62,393 bases of DNA, from positions 1-62,393 of the forward strand of contig JANPGJ010000681.1 of NCBI GenBank assembly GCA_031423955.1, in the 5' to 3' direction. Source of the stretch: JAEUOS01 sp031423955. GTDB lineage: Bacteria > Pseudomonadota > Gammaproteobacteria > Burkholderiales > JAEUOS01. Below, one piece after another: positions 1 through 7,542 of the stretch; the stretch's first letter is position 1; each line of letters opens with the position of its first letter. Under the pieces are notes generated by a model, which was not told the DNA's origin, searched no databases, and worked only from the letters and a program-made list of their open reading frames with translations. The position numbers and the translations under genes were made by a program.

Positions 1-318
1 GCGCGCATCTGATCGGGAGTTGGGTCTGCGCTCAAAAATGGCTGTGACATGAATTTCTCTTCTAAGGGGCGTGCTTTCCGACACCGGCGTAGGTTTGTCC
101 GAAACTTCCCGATAGGGTGATCATAGGCGATCTGGAGAATACATCTTTGTCGGAGCGCAGCCGTCGAGCGCTGATCGGCACGGATGAAAATGTCTTTTCA
201 GAAATCGGGTCTTCAGGAAATCGAGTGGGTGATTTTGGGGCGTTAGTCGGCCGGTAACCCGCATGGATACTGGCTTTGAGGGGTTTTCAAGGGCGCGTGA
301 AATGGGCATCATGTTTGG
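1..318. other. Non-coding stretch left of the IS remnant
   Basis: No convincing gene is seen here. The only open frames are short, overlap on both strands and resemble nothing I recognise. The left end of the neighbouring ISL3-type element should lie near the right part of this stretch, but I could not resolve a terminal inverted repeat or a target duplication. Confidence 0.4.
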
Positions 319-600
319 ATGGCTACCTCTCCAAAGCGAAAGCGGCGTCTTACAGACGCATATGCGTTCCCGGGATTTCGTCCGCAACCTGCCGTGCGCG
401 GCATCTTCGGTGACTCGAACGCGCTCATCATCGACTTGGCCCGGCGCTCAAAAAAAGCGTGTGTGGCGACTGCGGCCGGGTGCAGACCGGCTGGTACGAC
501 CGGCGCAAACGACGTGCTCGCGACTTGTCCAGCGGTGGCCGGCGTGTGGTCCTGGAATTCGAGATTCGACGCCTTCTCTGCAAGCGTTGCGGTACCGTGA
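319..600 (+). CDS. Small leader ORF of ISL3-type element
   Basis: A 93-residue frame starting MATSPKRKRRLTDAYAF, followed by an FPGFRP...GIFGD stretch and a RRSKK basic cluster. I recall near-identical short proteins annotated as hypothetical beside ISL3 transposases in betaproteobacteria. It overlaps the transposase in another frame, so its second half (after about residue 50) is probably only the shadow of the transposase reading. Whether it is translated, serves a frameshift or is an annotation artefact cannot be told here. Confidence 0.4.
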   Translation: MATSPKRKRRLTDAYAFPGFRPQPAVRGIFGDSNALIIDLARRSKKACVATAAGCRPAGTTGANDVLATCPAVAGVWSWNSRFDAFSASVAVP

Positions 601-842
601 AGCGCGAGCAACTCGACTTCCTTGCCGACAACCCGTTCTACACCAAGCGCTTCGCCTATTACGTCGGCCGACGCTGCAGACAGGCCTCGATCAAGGACAT
701 CGCCGAGGAACTGAATCTGGACTGGGATTCGGTCAAGACCCTCGAGATGCAGTACATGCGTGCGCAACTGGTCAAGGCCGGCACACCAGGGCCCAAAGCG
801 ATCGGTATCGACGAGATCTCGATCCGCAAAGGCCACACCTAA
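459..842 (+). pseudogene. ISL3-family transposase, 3'-truncated
   Basis: The 127 residues carry the N-terminal zinc-binding region (CGDCGRVQ and LLCKRCG pairs of cysteines, residues 2-50), then a helix-turn-helix stretch (ASIKDIAEELNLDWDSVK), then GPKAIGIDEISIRKGHT, the start of the DDE catalytic domain with its first aspartate. An intact enzyme is about 400 residues. This one stops at TAA right after RKGHT, so most of the catalytic core is missing and the protein cannot transpose. A GTG start is used here; the frame also extends a few codons upstream. Confidence 0.8.
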
Positions 843-942
843 GTTCGCGCGGTTGTGTGTCAAGTTGGGATTGCGACGCGCTTGAGACGCAGTGGGGGGT
901 ACGCAAGTACCTTGGATAGTTCAATCCCAAGTCCAAGCTAAG

Positions 943-2349
943 ATGGCCGCAATTTCCAACAAAGCAAAGACAATGACCGCCGCAACCATCTCAAGCACCC
1001 TGGCCAAATTCGCCACCTCCCTCAACTACCAAACCATCCCCCCGGAAGTCGCAGCCAACGCCAAGCTGCGCCTCCTCGACACAGTAGGCGTATGCCTGGC
1101 AAGCATCGGCATGCCGTATGCGAACGCCATCCTCGGTCACGTTGAAGAGCAGGGCGGGCGCGCGGAGTCGCGGTTGTTTGGGCGTGACACACGGCTCCCG
1201 GCTTCGCTTGCCGTGCTGTACAACGCCGCGCTTGCCCACGGCAACGACTATGACGACACCCACAGCCGCGCGATCGTGCATGCCGGCGGGGTGATGGTGC
1301 CGACGGCGCTGGCGATGGCGGAGCGGCATTCGCGTTCGGGGCGCGATGCGCTGGCGGCCATCGTCGTCGGTTACGAAATTGCTGCGCGCATCGGCATGGT
1401 GGCGTCCAAGGGCTTTCATGCGCAGGGGTTTCATTCCACCAGCATCTGCGGCACGTTCGCGGCGGCGGCCACTGCTTCAATGTTGATGGGCTTGAATCAG
1501 GAGCAGACCACGCATGCGCTGGGCATCGCTGGTAGTCAGGCGGCCGGGTCGATGGAGTTTCTTGCTGATGGCGCCTGGACCAAACGCCTGCATCCGGGTT
1601 GGGCTGCGCATTCCGGGGTGAATGGGGCGGGCCTGGCGGCGCGTGGCTTCACCGGGCCGCGCAGTGTGTTCGAAGGGCGCTACAGCGTCTTTGCGCTGTA
1701 TGCCACCGCCACGCCGCCGGAGATGGCGCTGGCCACTGCTGGGCTGGGCAGTGAGTGGGAAATCCTCAACACCGATTTCAAGCCCTATCCGTGCGGCCAC
1801 TTCAGCCACCCCTACATGGACTGCGCGCTCAAGCTGCGCCGGGATGGTGTGCAGCCAGCCGACATCGAATCCATCGAGGCGCGGGTTGCCAGTGCCATGG
1901 TGCCGGTGCTGTGCGAGCCGGCGGCCGACAAGCGGCGGCCGCCCACCGGCTATGCGGCGCGCTTTTCCCTGCCGTTTTCGCTGGCGCTGATATTCGTGCA
2001 CGGCAGGGCCGAGATCGATGACTTTTCCGAAGCGCGCTTAGCCGAGCCGGCCATTCGCGAGCTGTCGGACCGCGTGCGCTACGTGGTGGACGACACGCTG
2101 CCGTTCCCGCAGAGCTTTCCGGGTTGGGTGATCGTCACGTTGAAAAACGGCAAAAAGGTCGAAGCCCGGCTGGATGCTTCGCGCGGGTCGCGCGAGTATC
2201 CGATGAGCGATGACGAATTGCGCGCCAAGTTCGAGGCCAACGCCGGCCGCGCGCTGCCGCTGCACCGCGTGCATGCCCTGTGGGATGCCGCGCAGAAGCT
2301 CGACGAACTGCCCGACATTCGGCCGTTTTGCGACATGCTGGCTGCTTGA
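943..2349 (+). CDS. MmgE/PrpD family protein
   Basis: About 468 residues, the usual length of the MmgE/PrpD family (2-methylcitrate dehydratase, cis-aconitate decarboxylase, iminodisuccinate epimerase relatives). Family features are visible: KLRLLDTVGVCLAS near residue 45, AHGNDYDDTHSRAIVHAGG near residue 105 with the typical Asp/His cluster, and GSMEFLADGAWTKRLHPGWAAHSG near residue 205. The ATG at 943 is chosen; ATG 973 is equally possible. Such genes often sit beside Bug receptors and CoA-transferases, and a Bug gene follows after TA island 1. The last 147 bp are duplicated at 3968-4114. The substrate is not deducible. Confidence 0.85.
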   Translation: MAAISNKAKTMTAATISSTLAKFATSLNYQTIPPEVAANAKLRLLDTVGVCLASIGMPYANAILGHVEEQGGRAESRLFGRDTRLPASLAVLYNAALAHGNDYDDTHSRAIVHAGGVMVPTALAMAERHSRSGRDALAAIVVGYEIAARIGMVASKGFHAQGFHSTSICGTFAAAATASMLMGLNQEQTTHALGIAGSQAAGSMEFLADGAWTKRLHPGWAAHSGVNGAGLAARGFTGPRSVFEGRYSVFALYATATPPEMALATAGLGSEWEILNTDFKPYPCGHFSHPYMDCALKLRRDGVQPADIESIEARVASAMVPVLCEPAADKRRPPTGYAARFSLPFSLALIFVHGRAEIDDFSEARLAEPAIRELSDRVRYVVDDTLPFPQSFPGWVIVTLKNGKKVEARLDASRGSREYPMSDDELRAKFEANAGRALPLHRVHALWDAAQKLDELPDIRPFCDMLAA

Positions 2350-2492
2350 CTACGGATGCCCTGCGCGAGCAACGAGCTTGGTTGGTGTCTACGTTGCGCC
2401 GCTTAGCCAGGTATTGGGCGTCACCAGTACTGCGCTCAGCCGGCTCGCAGCCGCGGGCGTAAACTTGTGGTCCTCACCTTGCGGAGCCGAAC

Positions 2493-2723
2493 ATGTCAGC
2501 CCTTCTTGATGAACTCACCCGGCAGGCCAAGAGTCTGGCGCTTGAAGAGCGCGCGCAACTGGCACAGCAGTTGATGGAGTCTGTCGAGCAAGAGTCTGAC
2601 CCGGATGTCCAGCAGGCTTGGGAGAGCGAGGTCGCTTCCCGTATTGCCAAGTATGAACGTGGCGAGGCCAAGCTCATTCCCGCCGAGGAAGTCTTCGCCG
2701 CTGCCCGTCGCCTGACCCGGTGA
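2493..2723 (+). CDS. Addiction-module antitoxin (ParE partner)
   Basis: A 76-residue acidic protein with the typical layout of the putative addiction module component family: helix-rich SLALEERAQLAQQLMESVEQ, then DPDVQQAWESEVASRIAKYERGEAKLIPAEEVF, ending AARRL. The antitoxin would bind and neutralise the toxin encoded immediately downstream. A GCGGAG ribosome-binding site lies 5 bp before the ATG. The stop codon overlaps the GTG start of the toxin, so the two are translationally coupled. Confidence 0.85.
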   Translation: MSALLDELTRQAKSLALEERAQLAQQLMESVEQESDPDVQQAWESEVASRIAKYERGEAKLIPAEEVFAAARRLTR

Positions 2724-3019
2724 AACCTGTCCGCTTCCTTGAGGAGGCGCAGGAGGAGTTCCTCGAACAAGTTGCCTACTACGAGGCGCGCGAGAAGGGT
2801 CTGGGCGAGCGGCTTCGCCAAGCCGTCGAGGCTGCCACGGCATTGGCGGCTGCCCATCCCAAGCTCGGCTCGCCCTGGAAGCTTCGTACGCGACGCGTCT
2901 TCCCCAAAGGGTTCAAGTTCGCAGTGGTGTACCGCGTGGAGCCCACCGAACTCGTCGTCTTCGCCATCGCGCACTTCAGTCGGCGACCAACCTACTGGCG
3001 GCGCCGGCGTGACACATGA
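2720..3019 (+). CDS. RelE/ParE family toxin
   Basis: A 99-residue basic protein of the RelE/ParE fold: FLEEAQEEFLEQVAYYEAREKGLGERL at the N-terminus, the central HPKLGSPWKLRTRRVFPKGFKFAVVYRVE strand region, and the C-terminal VVFAIAHFSRRPTYWRRR motif that closes family members paired with this antitoxin type. ParE-like members poison gyrase; RelE-like members cleave mRNA. Sequence alone does not decide which. The start is GTG, overlapping the antitoxin stop (GTGA). Confidence 0.85.
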   Translation: MKPVRFLEEAQEEFLEQVAYYEAREKGLGERLRQAVEAATALAAAHPKLGSPWKLRTRRVFPKGFKFAVVYRVEPTELVVFAIAHFSRRPTYWRRRRDT

Positions 3020-3099
3020 ACATGGCTGGTAGGCCGGGAAACGAAGCTTGTGATTGAAAAGGTGGGGCACCTCCTTGCGCTACTGCTTCGCGCCGGCAT

Positions 3100-3223
3100 C
3101 GTGACCGCCGCTTCCGGAAACCCCGGAAACTCGGTCACGCTCAACCAGAATGGCCGGTCACGATGCTCCGGAATCACCGGTCACGTTCGACCGGAATCAG
3201 CGGTCACGTTGCTCCTGAATACC
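3100..3223 (+). repeat. Four 23-bp tandem repeats plus one inverted copy
   Basis: Units at 3132-3154, 3155-3177, 3178-3200 and 3201-3223 all begin CGGTCACG and share a CCGGAAT-like core, with exactly 23 bp periodicity. A related unit in inverted orientation (GTGACCGCCGCTTCCGGAA) lies at 3101-3119. There are no spacers, so this is not a CRISPR array. The pattern recalls the multiple terminal repeats at the ends of IS21-type elements, but no transposase gene is next to it. The last unit overlaps the 3' end of the PIN-domain toxin gene. Confidence 0.75.
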
Positions 3224-3650
3224 CACCAGTGATCACCGACAGCCCGGTGAGGCGCGAAAAATCCCTGTCGTGAGTGACCAGGGCTATCGATCCGGAGGCA
3301 AGCGCAGTCGCCGCTTGCAGGGCATCCGGCAAGCGCAACCCGTGCGCGACTCGCAAGCGGGCTGCGAGCGTGGCCACTTCGGCGTCAACAGGAACGATGC
3401 TCCACATTGAAAGCGCGCGCCGGTACCGGTTCGCCAATGCCTCATTTTCCGCCTTCAAGGGCCCGGCAAGAACCTCGGCCACGGTGATCGCCGAGATGAC
3501 GATTTCAAGTTCGTCCTTGGCTTCCGCTTCGAACAAGGCGGCAAAGCGCGCCGCGAAGGTCGGGTGATCCTCGAGAAAATAGATGATCGGCGCACTGTCC
3601 AAAGTGACCCGCGCACCAGGCGCAAGTCCGAACGCTTCGGCTAGTCCCAT
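3204..3650 (-). CDS. vapC: PIN-domain toxin (VapC-like)
   Basis: A 148-residue PIN-domain ribonuclease starting at ATG 3650. Acidic residues match the family: LDSAPIIYFLED (first Asp), ISAITVAEVLAGP (Glu), LRLPDALQAATAL and LVTHDRDFSRL (last Asps). VapC-type toxins cleave tRNA or rRNA with a metal-dependent site. The start overlaps the end of the upstream antitoxin by 10 bp, which argues for this start rather than the longer open frame. The stop codon lies inside the fourth 23-bp repeat, so the last six residues may derive from the repeat insertion. Confidence 0.85.
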   Translation of the reverse strand: MGLAEAFGLAPGARVTLDSAPIIYFLEDHPTFAARFAALFEAEAKDELEIVISAITVAEVLAGPLKAENEALANRYRRALSMWSIVPVDAEVATLAARLRVAHGLRLPDALQAATALASGSIALVTHDRDFSRLTGLSVITGGYSGAT

Positions 3651-3898
3651 TCCCGGCGCATCTCGTCGATCGACTTGGCGACATCTCCGTACAGGCCGCG
3701 CCCCGAACCACGCAGAGCGAGAATGCCTTCGGAGGCGCGACGCGGAGTCGCTGCGGCATCGAATGGCCCCACGGCGGCATATGGTTTGCCATGCCTGGTA
3801 ATCACGGTTGTCTCGCCTTGCCGTGCGCCCTCGACCAAGCTCGGGAAGATCTTGCGAGCTTCTTCGACACCCATGAATTTTCGTCGGGCCATGCGCAA
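3641..3898 (-). CDS. Phd/YefM-type antitoxin
   Basis: An 85-residue protein with the Phd/YefM DNA-binding fold: FMGVEEARKIFPSLVEGARQGETTVITRHGKPYAAVGP. The C-terminal tail (GRGLYGDVAKSIDEMRREWD) is the segment that normally wraps around the PIN toxin. It is first in the pair, overlaps the toxin start and probably represses the pair through its own promoter just upstream. ATG 3898 is used; an internal ATG two codons later is possible. Confidence 0.85.
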   Translation of the reverse strand: MRMARRKFMGVEEARKIFPSLVEGARQGETTVITRHGKPYAAVGPFDAAATPRRASEGILALRGSGRGLYGDVAKSIDEMRREWD

Positions 3899-3967
3899 TC
3901 TCCAGTTCTGTACAGACTGTACATAAAAATCTTGCGCAAGTCAACAGTGCTCAAGTCAGGGCAGCGG

Positions 3968-4114
3968 ATGAGCGATGACGAAATGCGCGCCAAGTTCGAG
4001 GCCAACGCCGTCCGCGCGTTGCCGCTGCACCGCGTGCAACGCCTGTGGAACGCCGCGCAGAAGCTCGACGAACTGGCCGACATTCGGCCGGTTTGCGACA
4101 TGCTGGCCGCCTGA
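3968..4114 (+). pseudogene. Duplicated 3' end of an MmgE/PrpD gene
   Basis: These 147 bp (48 codons plus stop) are nearly identical to positions 2203-2349, the 3' end of the intact MmgE/PrpD gene; I count about a dozen differences. It encodes MSDDEMRAKFEANAVRALPL and ends CDMLAA like the intact copy. No other part of the gene is present, so it is a remnant. It lies just before a Bug receptor gene, suggesting that an ancestral MmgE/PrpD-Bug operon was interrupted and a second copy now sits on the other side of the TA genes. Confidence 0.9.
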
Positions 4115-4175
4115 TCCGGCAGAATACAGTTGCGCCGGTCGTGCACGGCGCGACACAACACCAAAGGAGCTTTCG

Positions 4176-5183
4176 ATGCACACATCGCCCACCCCAAGGC
4201 CGGCCACCCTCCGCAGCCGCTTGCTGCTGGCGGCGGCCATCGGCTTGCTTGGTCTGATTCCTGCGGCCAACGCGCAGGAAACCTACCCGAACAAGCCGAT
4301 CAAGTTCATCGTGCCGTACCCGGCCGGCGCCGGCAACGACATCCTCGCGCGCATGGTCGGGCAGAAAATGTCGGAGAAGTTCGGCCAGCCGGTGGTGGTG
4401 GAAAACCGCCCCGGCGCGGCCGGCAATATTGGCCTCGACTACCTGGCGCGCGCGCCCGGCGACGGCTATTCGATCGCCATCGCCGACACCGGGCCGCTGG
4501 CGATCAACACCAGCCTTTACACCAAGCTATCGTTCTCACCGACCAAGGATTTCGCAGCCGTCGCCTCGCTGGTCACCTTTACCTATCTGCTAGTGGTCAA
4601 CCCGGAAGTGAAGGCCGAGTCGGTCGCCGAGCTGATCGCGCTGGCAAAGGCGCAGCCGGGCAAGATCAACTACGCCTCGGTCGGCAGCGGCAGCGTGGTG
4701 CACCTGGCCACCGAGATGTTCCGGGGCCGTGCCGACATCGCCATCACCCACGTGCCCTACAAGGCCAGCCCGGAGGCGCTGCAGTCAGTGGTCGCCAATC
4801 AAACGCAGATGATGTTCGTCAACGTGCAGGCCGCCGCGCCGCTGATCAAGGCCGGCAAGCTGCGCGCACTGGCCATCGTGCATCCCACCCGCTCGGCGCT
4901 ATTCCCCAGCCTGCCCACGATCGCCGAAGCCGGTATTCCCGGCTACCACTTCACCGCCTGGTTCGGCATCGTCGCGCCGTCCGCCGTGCCGAAGCCGATC
5001 ATCGCCGCGCTCAACTACGAGATCAACCGCATCATGGCGCTGCCGGATGTGCGCGAACGGCTGGCGAACATGGGCGGCGTGGAGGTGGTTACCGGTACGC
5101 CGGAACGGTTTGGTGCGTTGATTCAGGCTGAGACCGAGACTTGGGGAAAGTTGGTTCGGCAGACTGGGGCGAAGATTGATTGA
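4176..5183 (+). CDS. Bug-type tripartite tricarboxylate receptor protein (1)
   Basis: A 335-residue periplasmic solute-binding protein of the TctC/Bug family. It has a signal peptide (about residues 1-33, cleaved after PAANA), then the family blocks PNKPIKFIVPYPAGAGNDILAR, GQPVVVENRPGAAGNIG, APGDGYS, and ITHVPYK in the second lobe. Such proteins capture carboxylates; no TctA/TctB membrane partner is present in the window. The ATG at 4176 follows an AAAGGAG ribosome-binding site. It probably belonged with the MmgE/PrpD gene whose tail lies 60 bp upstream. Confidence 0.92.
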   Translation: MHTSPTPRPATLRSRLLLAAAIGLLGLIPAANAQETYPNKPIKFIVPYPAGAGNDILARMVGQKMSEKFGQPVVVENRPGAAGNIGLDYLARAPGDGYSIAIADTGPLAINTSLYTKLSFSPTKDFAAVASLVTFTYLLVVNPEVKAESVAELIALAKAQPGKINYASVGSGSVVHLATEMFRGRADIAITHVPYKASPEALQSVVANQTQMMFVNVQAAAPLIKAGKLRALAIVHPTRSALFPSLPTIAEAGIPGYHFTAWFGIVAPSAVPKPIIAALNYEINRIMALPDVRERLANMGGVEVVTGTPERFGALIQAETETWGKLVRQTGAKID

Positions 5184-5267
5184 TTGCGCCACATATAGAT
5201 CGACTACGCCCCTATTTTGCGCGAAAAAATTGCGCCGCCAAGAGTCCGCCTTGCATCCATGCTATGG

Positions 5268-5296
5268 TTGACATGGTTGACACTGCGTACTATGAT
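5268..5296 (+). promoter_or_regulatory. Sigma-70 promoter of the antitoxin/RES pair
   Basis: TTGACA (5268-5273), 17-bp spacer, TATGAT (5291-5296), 25 bp before the first gene of the pair. This is one of the best consensus promoters visible in the window. A second TTGACA starts at 5277, forming a short direct repeat (GGTTGACATGGTTGACA) that may be part of the autoregulatory operator. Confidence 0.65.
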
Positions 5297-5320
5297 GACG
5301 GCAGGTTCTAGGGAGTTCGA

Positions 5321-5965
5321 ATGTCCACCACTATCGTCAGCAAAGTCCCCGCTCGCGCCAAGCGGCCACCAGGCGCCGCCGCGCAAGCATTCTGGAAGTT
5401 TGCTCGGCAGTTCGCAAGCGCTGCCGAGCAGGTCGCGCGAGCACCGCGCGCGACGCTGTTGGCAGGCGGCATCAAGTCCCGCACATTGAAAACGAGTCCG
5501 AATGAGCTCGCCGCCGAGTTGGGCGAACTCAGCGAGAAGATTGACGAGATCCGCGAGCGGCTGGCCGATAACGACGGCCGTCTGGTTTCGAGAGTTGAGC
5601 GCGAGAAGGCGGAGAGCTTGATGACCAGGATGGTAGGCGATGGGGCGCTGGTGGATTCGGCGGCCTTCGTCGACCGCTTGAAGGTTTCGCGGCAAGCCTT
5701 GAGCAAGGCGCTGAAGGCGCATCGTGTGTTCTACGTGGAAGTCTCCGGTCAGCGCTTCTACCCGGATTTCTTTCTCGACAAGCGCTACGAGCGTCGGCAG
5801 GTGGAGCTGGTGAGCAAGGCACTCGGAGAGTTGCCGGGCGCCAGCAAGCTCCAGTTCTTTTTGGGCAAAAAGGCGTCGTTGGAGGGTAAAACACCGCTCG
5901 ACGCGCTGGCGCGGGGCCATTTCTCCCGCGTTCGAATCGCAGCGCAAGGCTTTGCCGAGCGCTGA
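5321..5965 (+). CDS. Xre/MbcA/ParS-type antitoxin
   Basis: A 214-residue protein ahead of a RES-domain gene. The middle carries a coiled-coil-like stretch (LAAELGELSEKIDEIRERLAD) and a helix-turn-helix-like segment (FVDRLKVSRQALSKALKAHR). The C-terminus (LQFFLGKKASLEGKTPLDAL, then ARGHFSRV) matches the MbcA/ParS/Xre antitoxin tail pattern of a bulky residue, LdGktPlDaL and G..d.V. That tail normally plugs the toxin active site. The N-terminal half is longer than in classical Xre antitoxins (about 120-150 residues) and I do not recognise it. Confidence 0.7.
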   Translation: MSTTIVSKVPARAKRPPGAAAQAFWKFARQFASAAEQVARAPRATLLAGGIKSRTLKTSPNELAAELGELSEKIDEIRERLADNDGRLVSRVEREKAESLMTRMVGDGALVDSAAFVDRLKVSRQALSKALKAHRVFYVEVSGQRFYPDFFLDKRYERRQVELVSKALGELPGASKLQFFLGKKASLEGKTPLDALARGHFSRVRIAAQGFAER

Positions 5966-5968
5966 GGC

Positions 5969-6577
5969 ATGCAGCCGGTCCCCCTGCCTCCGCGCAATCT
6001 GGCCTCGATCCCGATCAGCACGGTGCAGGTACCACCTTCCAGGTTGTATCGAATCTCCAGGCTCAACTCCGGCGAGCCATTGTTCGGGAGGTGCGCTGCG
6101 AATCGATTCGACGACCCGGGCCGAACCAGGTCGAAGCGCTTCGGAACTTGCTATTTCGGCTTCAGCCTTGAGGTGGCGATTGCCGAGACCATCCTGCATG
6201 ACGAAATGCCCGTCAAAGGACGCTTCGAAGTCGCCGCGCAAGAGATCGAGGACCGGCACTGCGTGCGGTTTCAGGGGCAACCACTGACGCTTGTAGACCT
6301 GACCGGGACCGCGCTGAAAGCCTTGATCGGAACCGGCGCCATATCGACCGCGATGCCGTACGACGTACCGCAGCGTTGGTCCAGCGCGCTGCATCGCCAC
6401 CCGGCGGGCGCCAATGGCATTCTCTACATGTCCCGACACGTCAACAATGACCGGGCGGTTGTGGTCTTCGATCGCGCTCGAGCCAAGTTGGGTACCGCGG
6501 ACTACTTGCCGCTTGCCGCCACCAAGGGCGCGCTTCGAGCGCTGATGAATCTGCGCGTGTCGGCGCGATATGTGTGA
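5969..6577 (+). CDS. RES-domain toxin
   Basis: A 202-residue RES-domain protein. The expected conserved Arg, Glu and Ser positions appear as LYRISR near residue 26, NRFDDPGR near 45, CYFGFSLEVAIAETILHDE near 61 and a late SRHVNNDRAVVVFD. RES toxins (MbcT/ParT relatives) degrade NAD+ or ADP-ribosylate a metabolic enzyme. Only three bases separate it from the antitoxin stop, so the genes form one operon. The 20-odd residues before LYRIS are proline-rich and may be a linker. Confidence 0.8.
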   Translation: MQPVPLPPRNLASIPISTVQVPPSRLYRISRLNSGEPLFGRCAANRFDDPGRTRSKRFGTCYFGFSLEVAIAETILHDEMPVKGRFEVAAQEIEDRHCVRFQGQPLTLVDLTGTALKALIGTGAISTAMPYDVPQRWSSALHRHPAGANGILYMSRHVNNDRAVVVFDRARAKLGTADYLPLAATKGALRALMNLRVSARYV

Positions 6578-6842
6578 CCGCAACGCCGTGGCGCCTTTGC
6601 GTTCGGTCGAGCGAAATATCGTCAGTTGAGCTTGCAACCTGGGCCGCGCCGTGAAGCTAGCCACGCCGCCGGAAGTCGCGCTACGCGAATCGCTGCTCGC
6701 GTTGAACCACGCACCGGGCTACAGTATCCAGCCGGCGCACTGACACTCCCCGAGCATTTTCCTTGGCGCAAGGCAGATGGGCCACGTTCGAATCGATCTA
6801 CGGCGATACACATTTAAATCGACCGCGGCCCCTTATTGGGCC

Positions 6843-7046
6843 GTGGCCCTGTCCCTTTCGCCCCTGGAACGCGCGCGCCTCGCAGACCTGATGATCGAAA
6901 GTCTCGATGCAGCGCCGCTGACGGATGTCGATCAAGCCTGGATCGATCTCGCACAACGTCGCGCCGACGAGATTCGCGCTGGCACGGCGCAGAACTATTC
7001 CGCCGAGGAAGTCTTGAGTGAGGCACGACGCTCCATTGTCCGGTAG
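6843..7046 (+). CDS. Addiction-module antitoxin, N-terminus short
   Basis: The product contains SLSPLERARLADLMIESLDA and VDQAWIDLAQRRADEIRAGT, ending EEVLSEARRSIVR. It belongs to the same antitoxin family as 2493-2723 but is a diverged paralogue. The family's first 10-12 residues before the SLALEER-like motif are missing in frame: GTG 6843 gives a 67-residue protein, while ATG 6777 adds residues without resemblance to the family. It may therefore be 5'-truncated. The toxin gene downstream is broken. Confidence 0.6.
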   Translation: MALSLSPLERARLADLMIESLDAAPLTDVDQAWIDLAQRRADEIRAGTAQNYSAEEVLSEARRSIVR

Positions 7047-7051
7047 ACCTC

Positions 7052-7350
7052 GATGCGGATCAGGCTCCACTTAAGCGGCGAAGCAGGATTTCGATGTCGC
7101 GGTGCGCCACTACGCCGCGATCCGCCCGCAATTGGCAAACAGATTCATCAACGAAGTCAGCATTGGGTTCGAAAAGATCATTCATGACCCTCTACGTTGG
7201 TGTATCGTCAGCGGTTCGGTTCGCCGCATACTGACCAAGGGGTTCCTGTTCGCGCTGCTTTAGGTCATCGAGGGCGACGCCGCATTTGTCGTCGCAGTGG
7301 CCCACAACAGCCGTGAGCCTGGATATTGGGCGGATCGCACACCAGGTTGA
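7052..7350 (+). pseudogene. ParE-type toxin, frameshifted and interrupted
   Basis: Reading ATG 7052 gives MRIRLHLSGEA, after which the frame must shift near 7082 to continue DFDVAVRHYAAIRPQLANRF, INEVSIGFEKIIHDPLRW and IVSGSVRRILTKGFLFALL. A TAG at 7261 then interrupts VIEGDAAFVVAVAHNSREPG followed by YWADR. The AVAHNSREPGYW end is the family signature of ParE toxins paired with this antitoxin. Two lesions (frameshift plus nonsense) make it non-functional. Confidence 0.85.
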
Positions 7351-7351
7351 C

Positions 7352-7379
7352 GAATCAACGGGGCCGGAATCAACGGGGC
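7352..7379 (+). repeat. Short direct repeat
   Basis: GAATCAACGGGGC occurs twice in a row (7352-7364 and 7367-7379) with a 15-bp period, just behind the broken toxin gene. It may be a slippage product or a remnant of an operator. Confidence 0.5.
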
Positions 7380-7542
7380 TGCATTCAAATCTTTGCAAGA
7401 AAGAGGCCGTGGTCGAGTTGATTTTCTCCGTTATGGTGGAACCCAACCACGCCCGCTTTTTCGCTCGTCTCGTCCACAGCCCCTTTCTTCCGCCGAAATA
7501 CCTTTGCCCTGAACCTTGCTACCCTCGCGTCCGGAGACAAAA

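Noticed and set aside
1..318. Terminal inverted repeat of the ISL3 element
   Set aside because: No convincing match between both ends could be found by eye, because the right end of the element is deleted.
3132..3223. Possible CRISPR array
   Set aside because: The 23-bp units are directly contiguous without spacers, and no cas genes are present.
3651..3944. Long version of the PIN toxin reading through the antitoxin region
   Set aside because: The extra 98 residues are an out-of-frame reading of the antitoxin gene; the PIN domain begins at ATG 3650.
7424..7446. FadR-like half site TGGTGGAACCC before Bug gene 2
   Set aside because: It fails the last conserved position of TNGTNNNACNA and has no promoter at a suitable distance.
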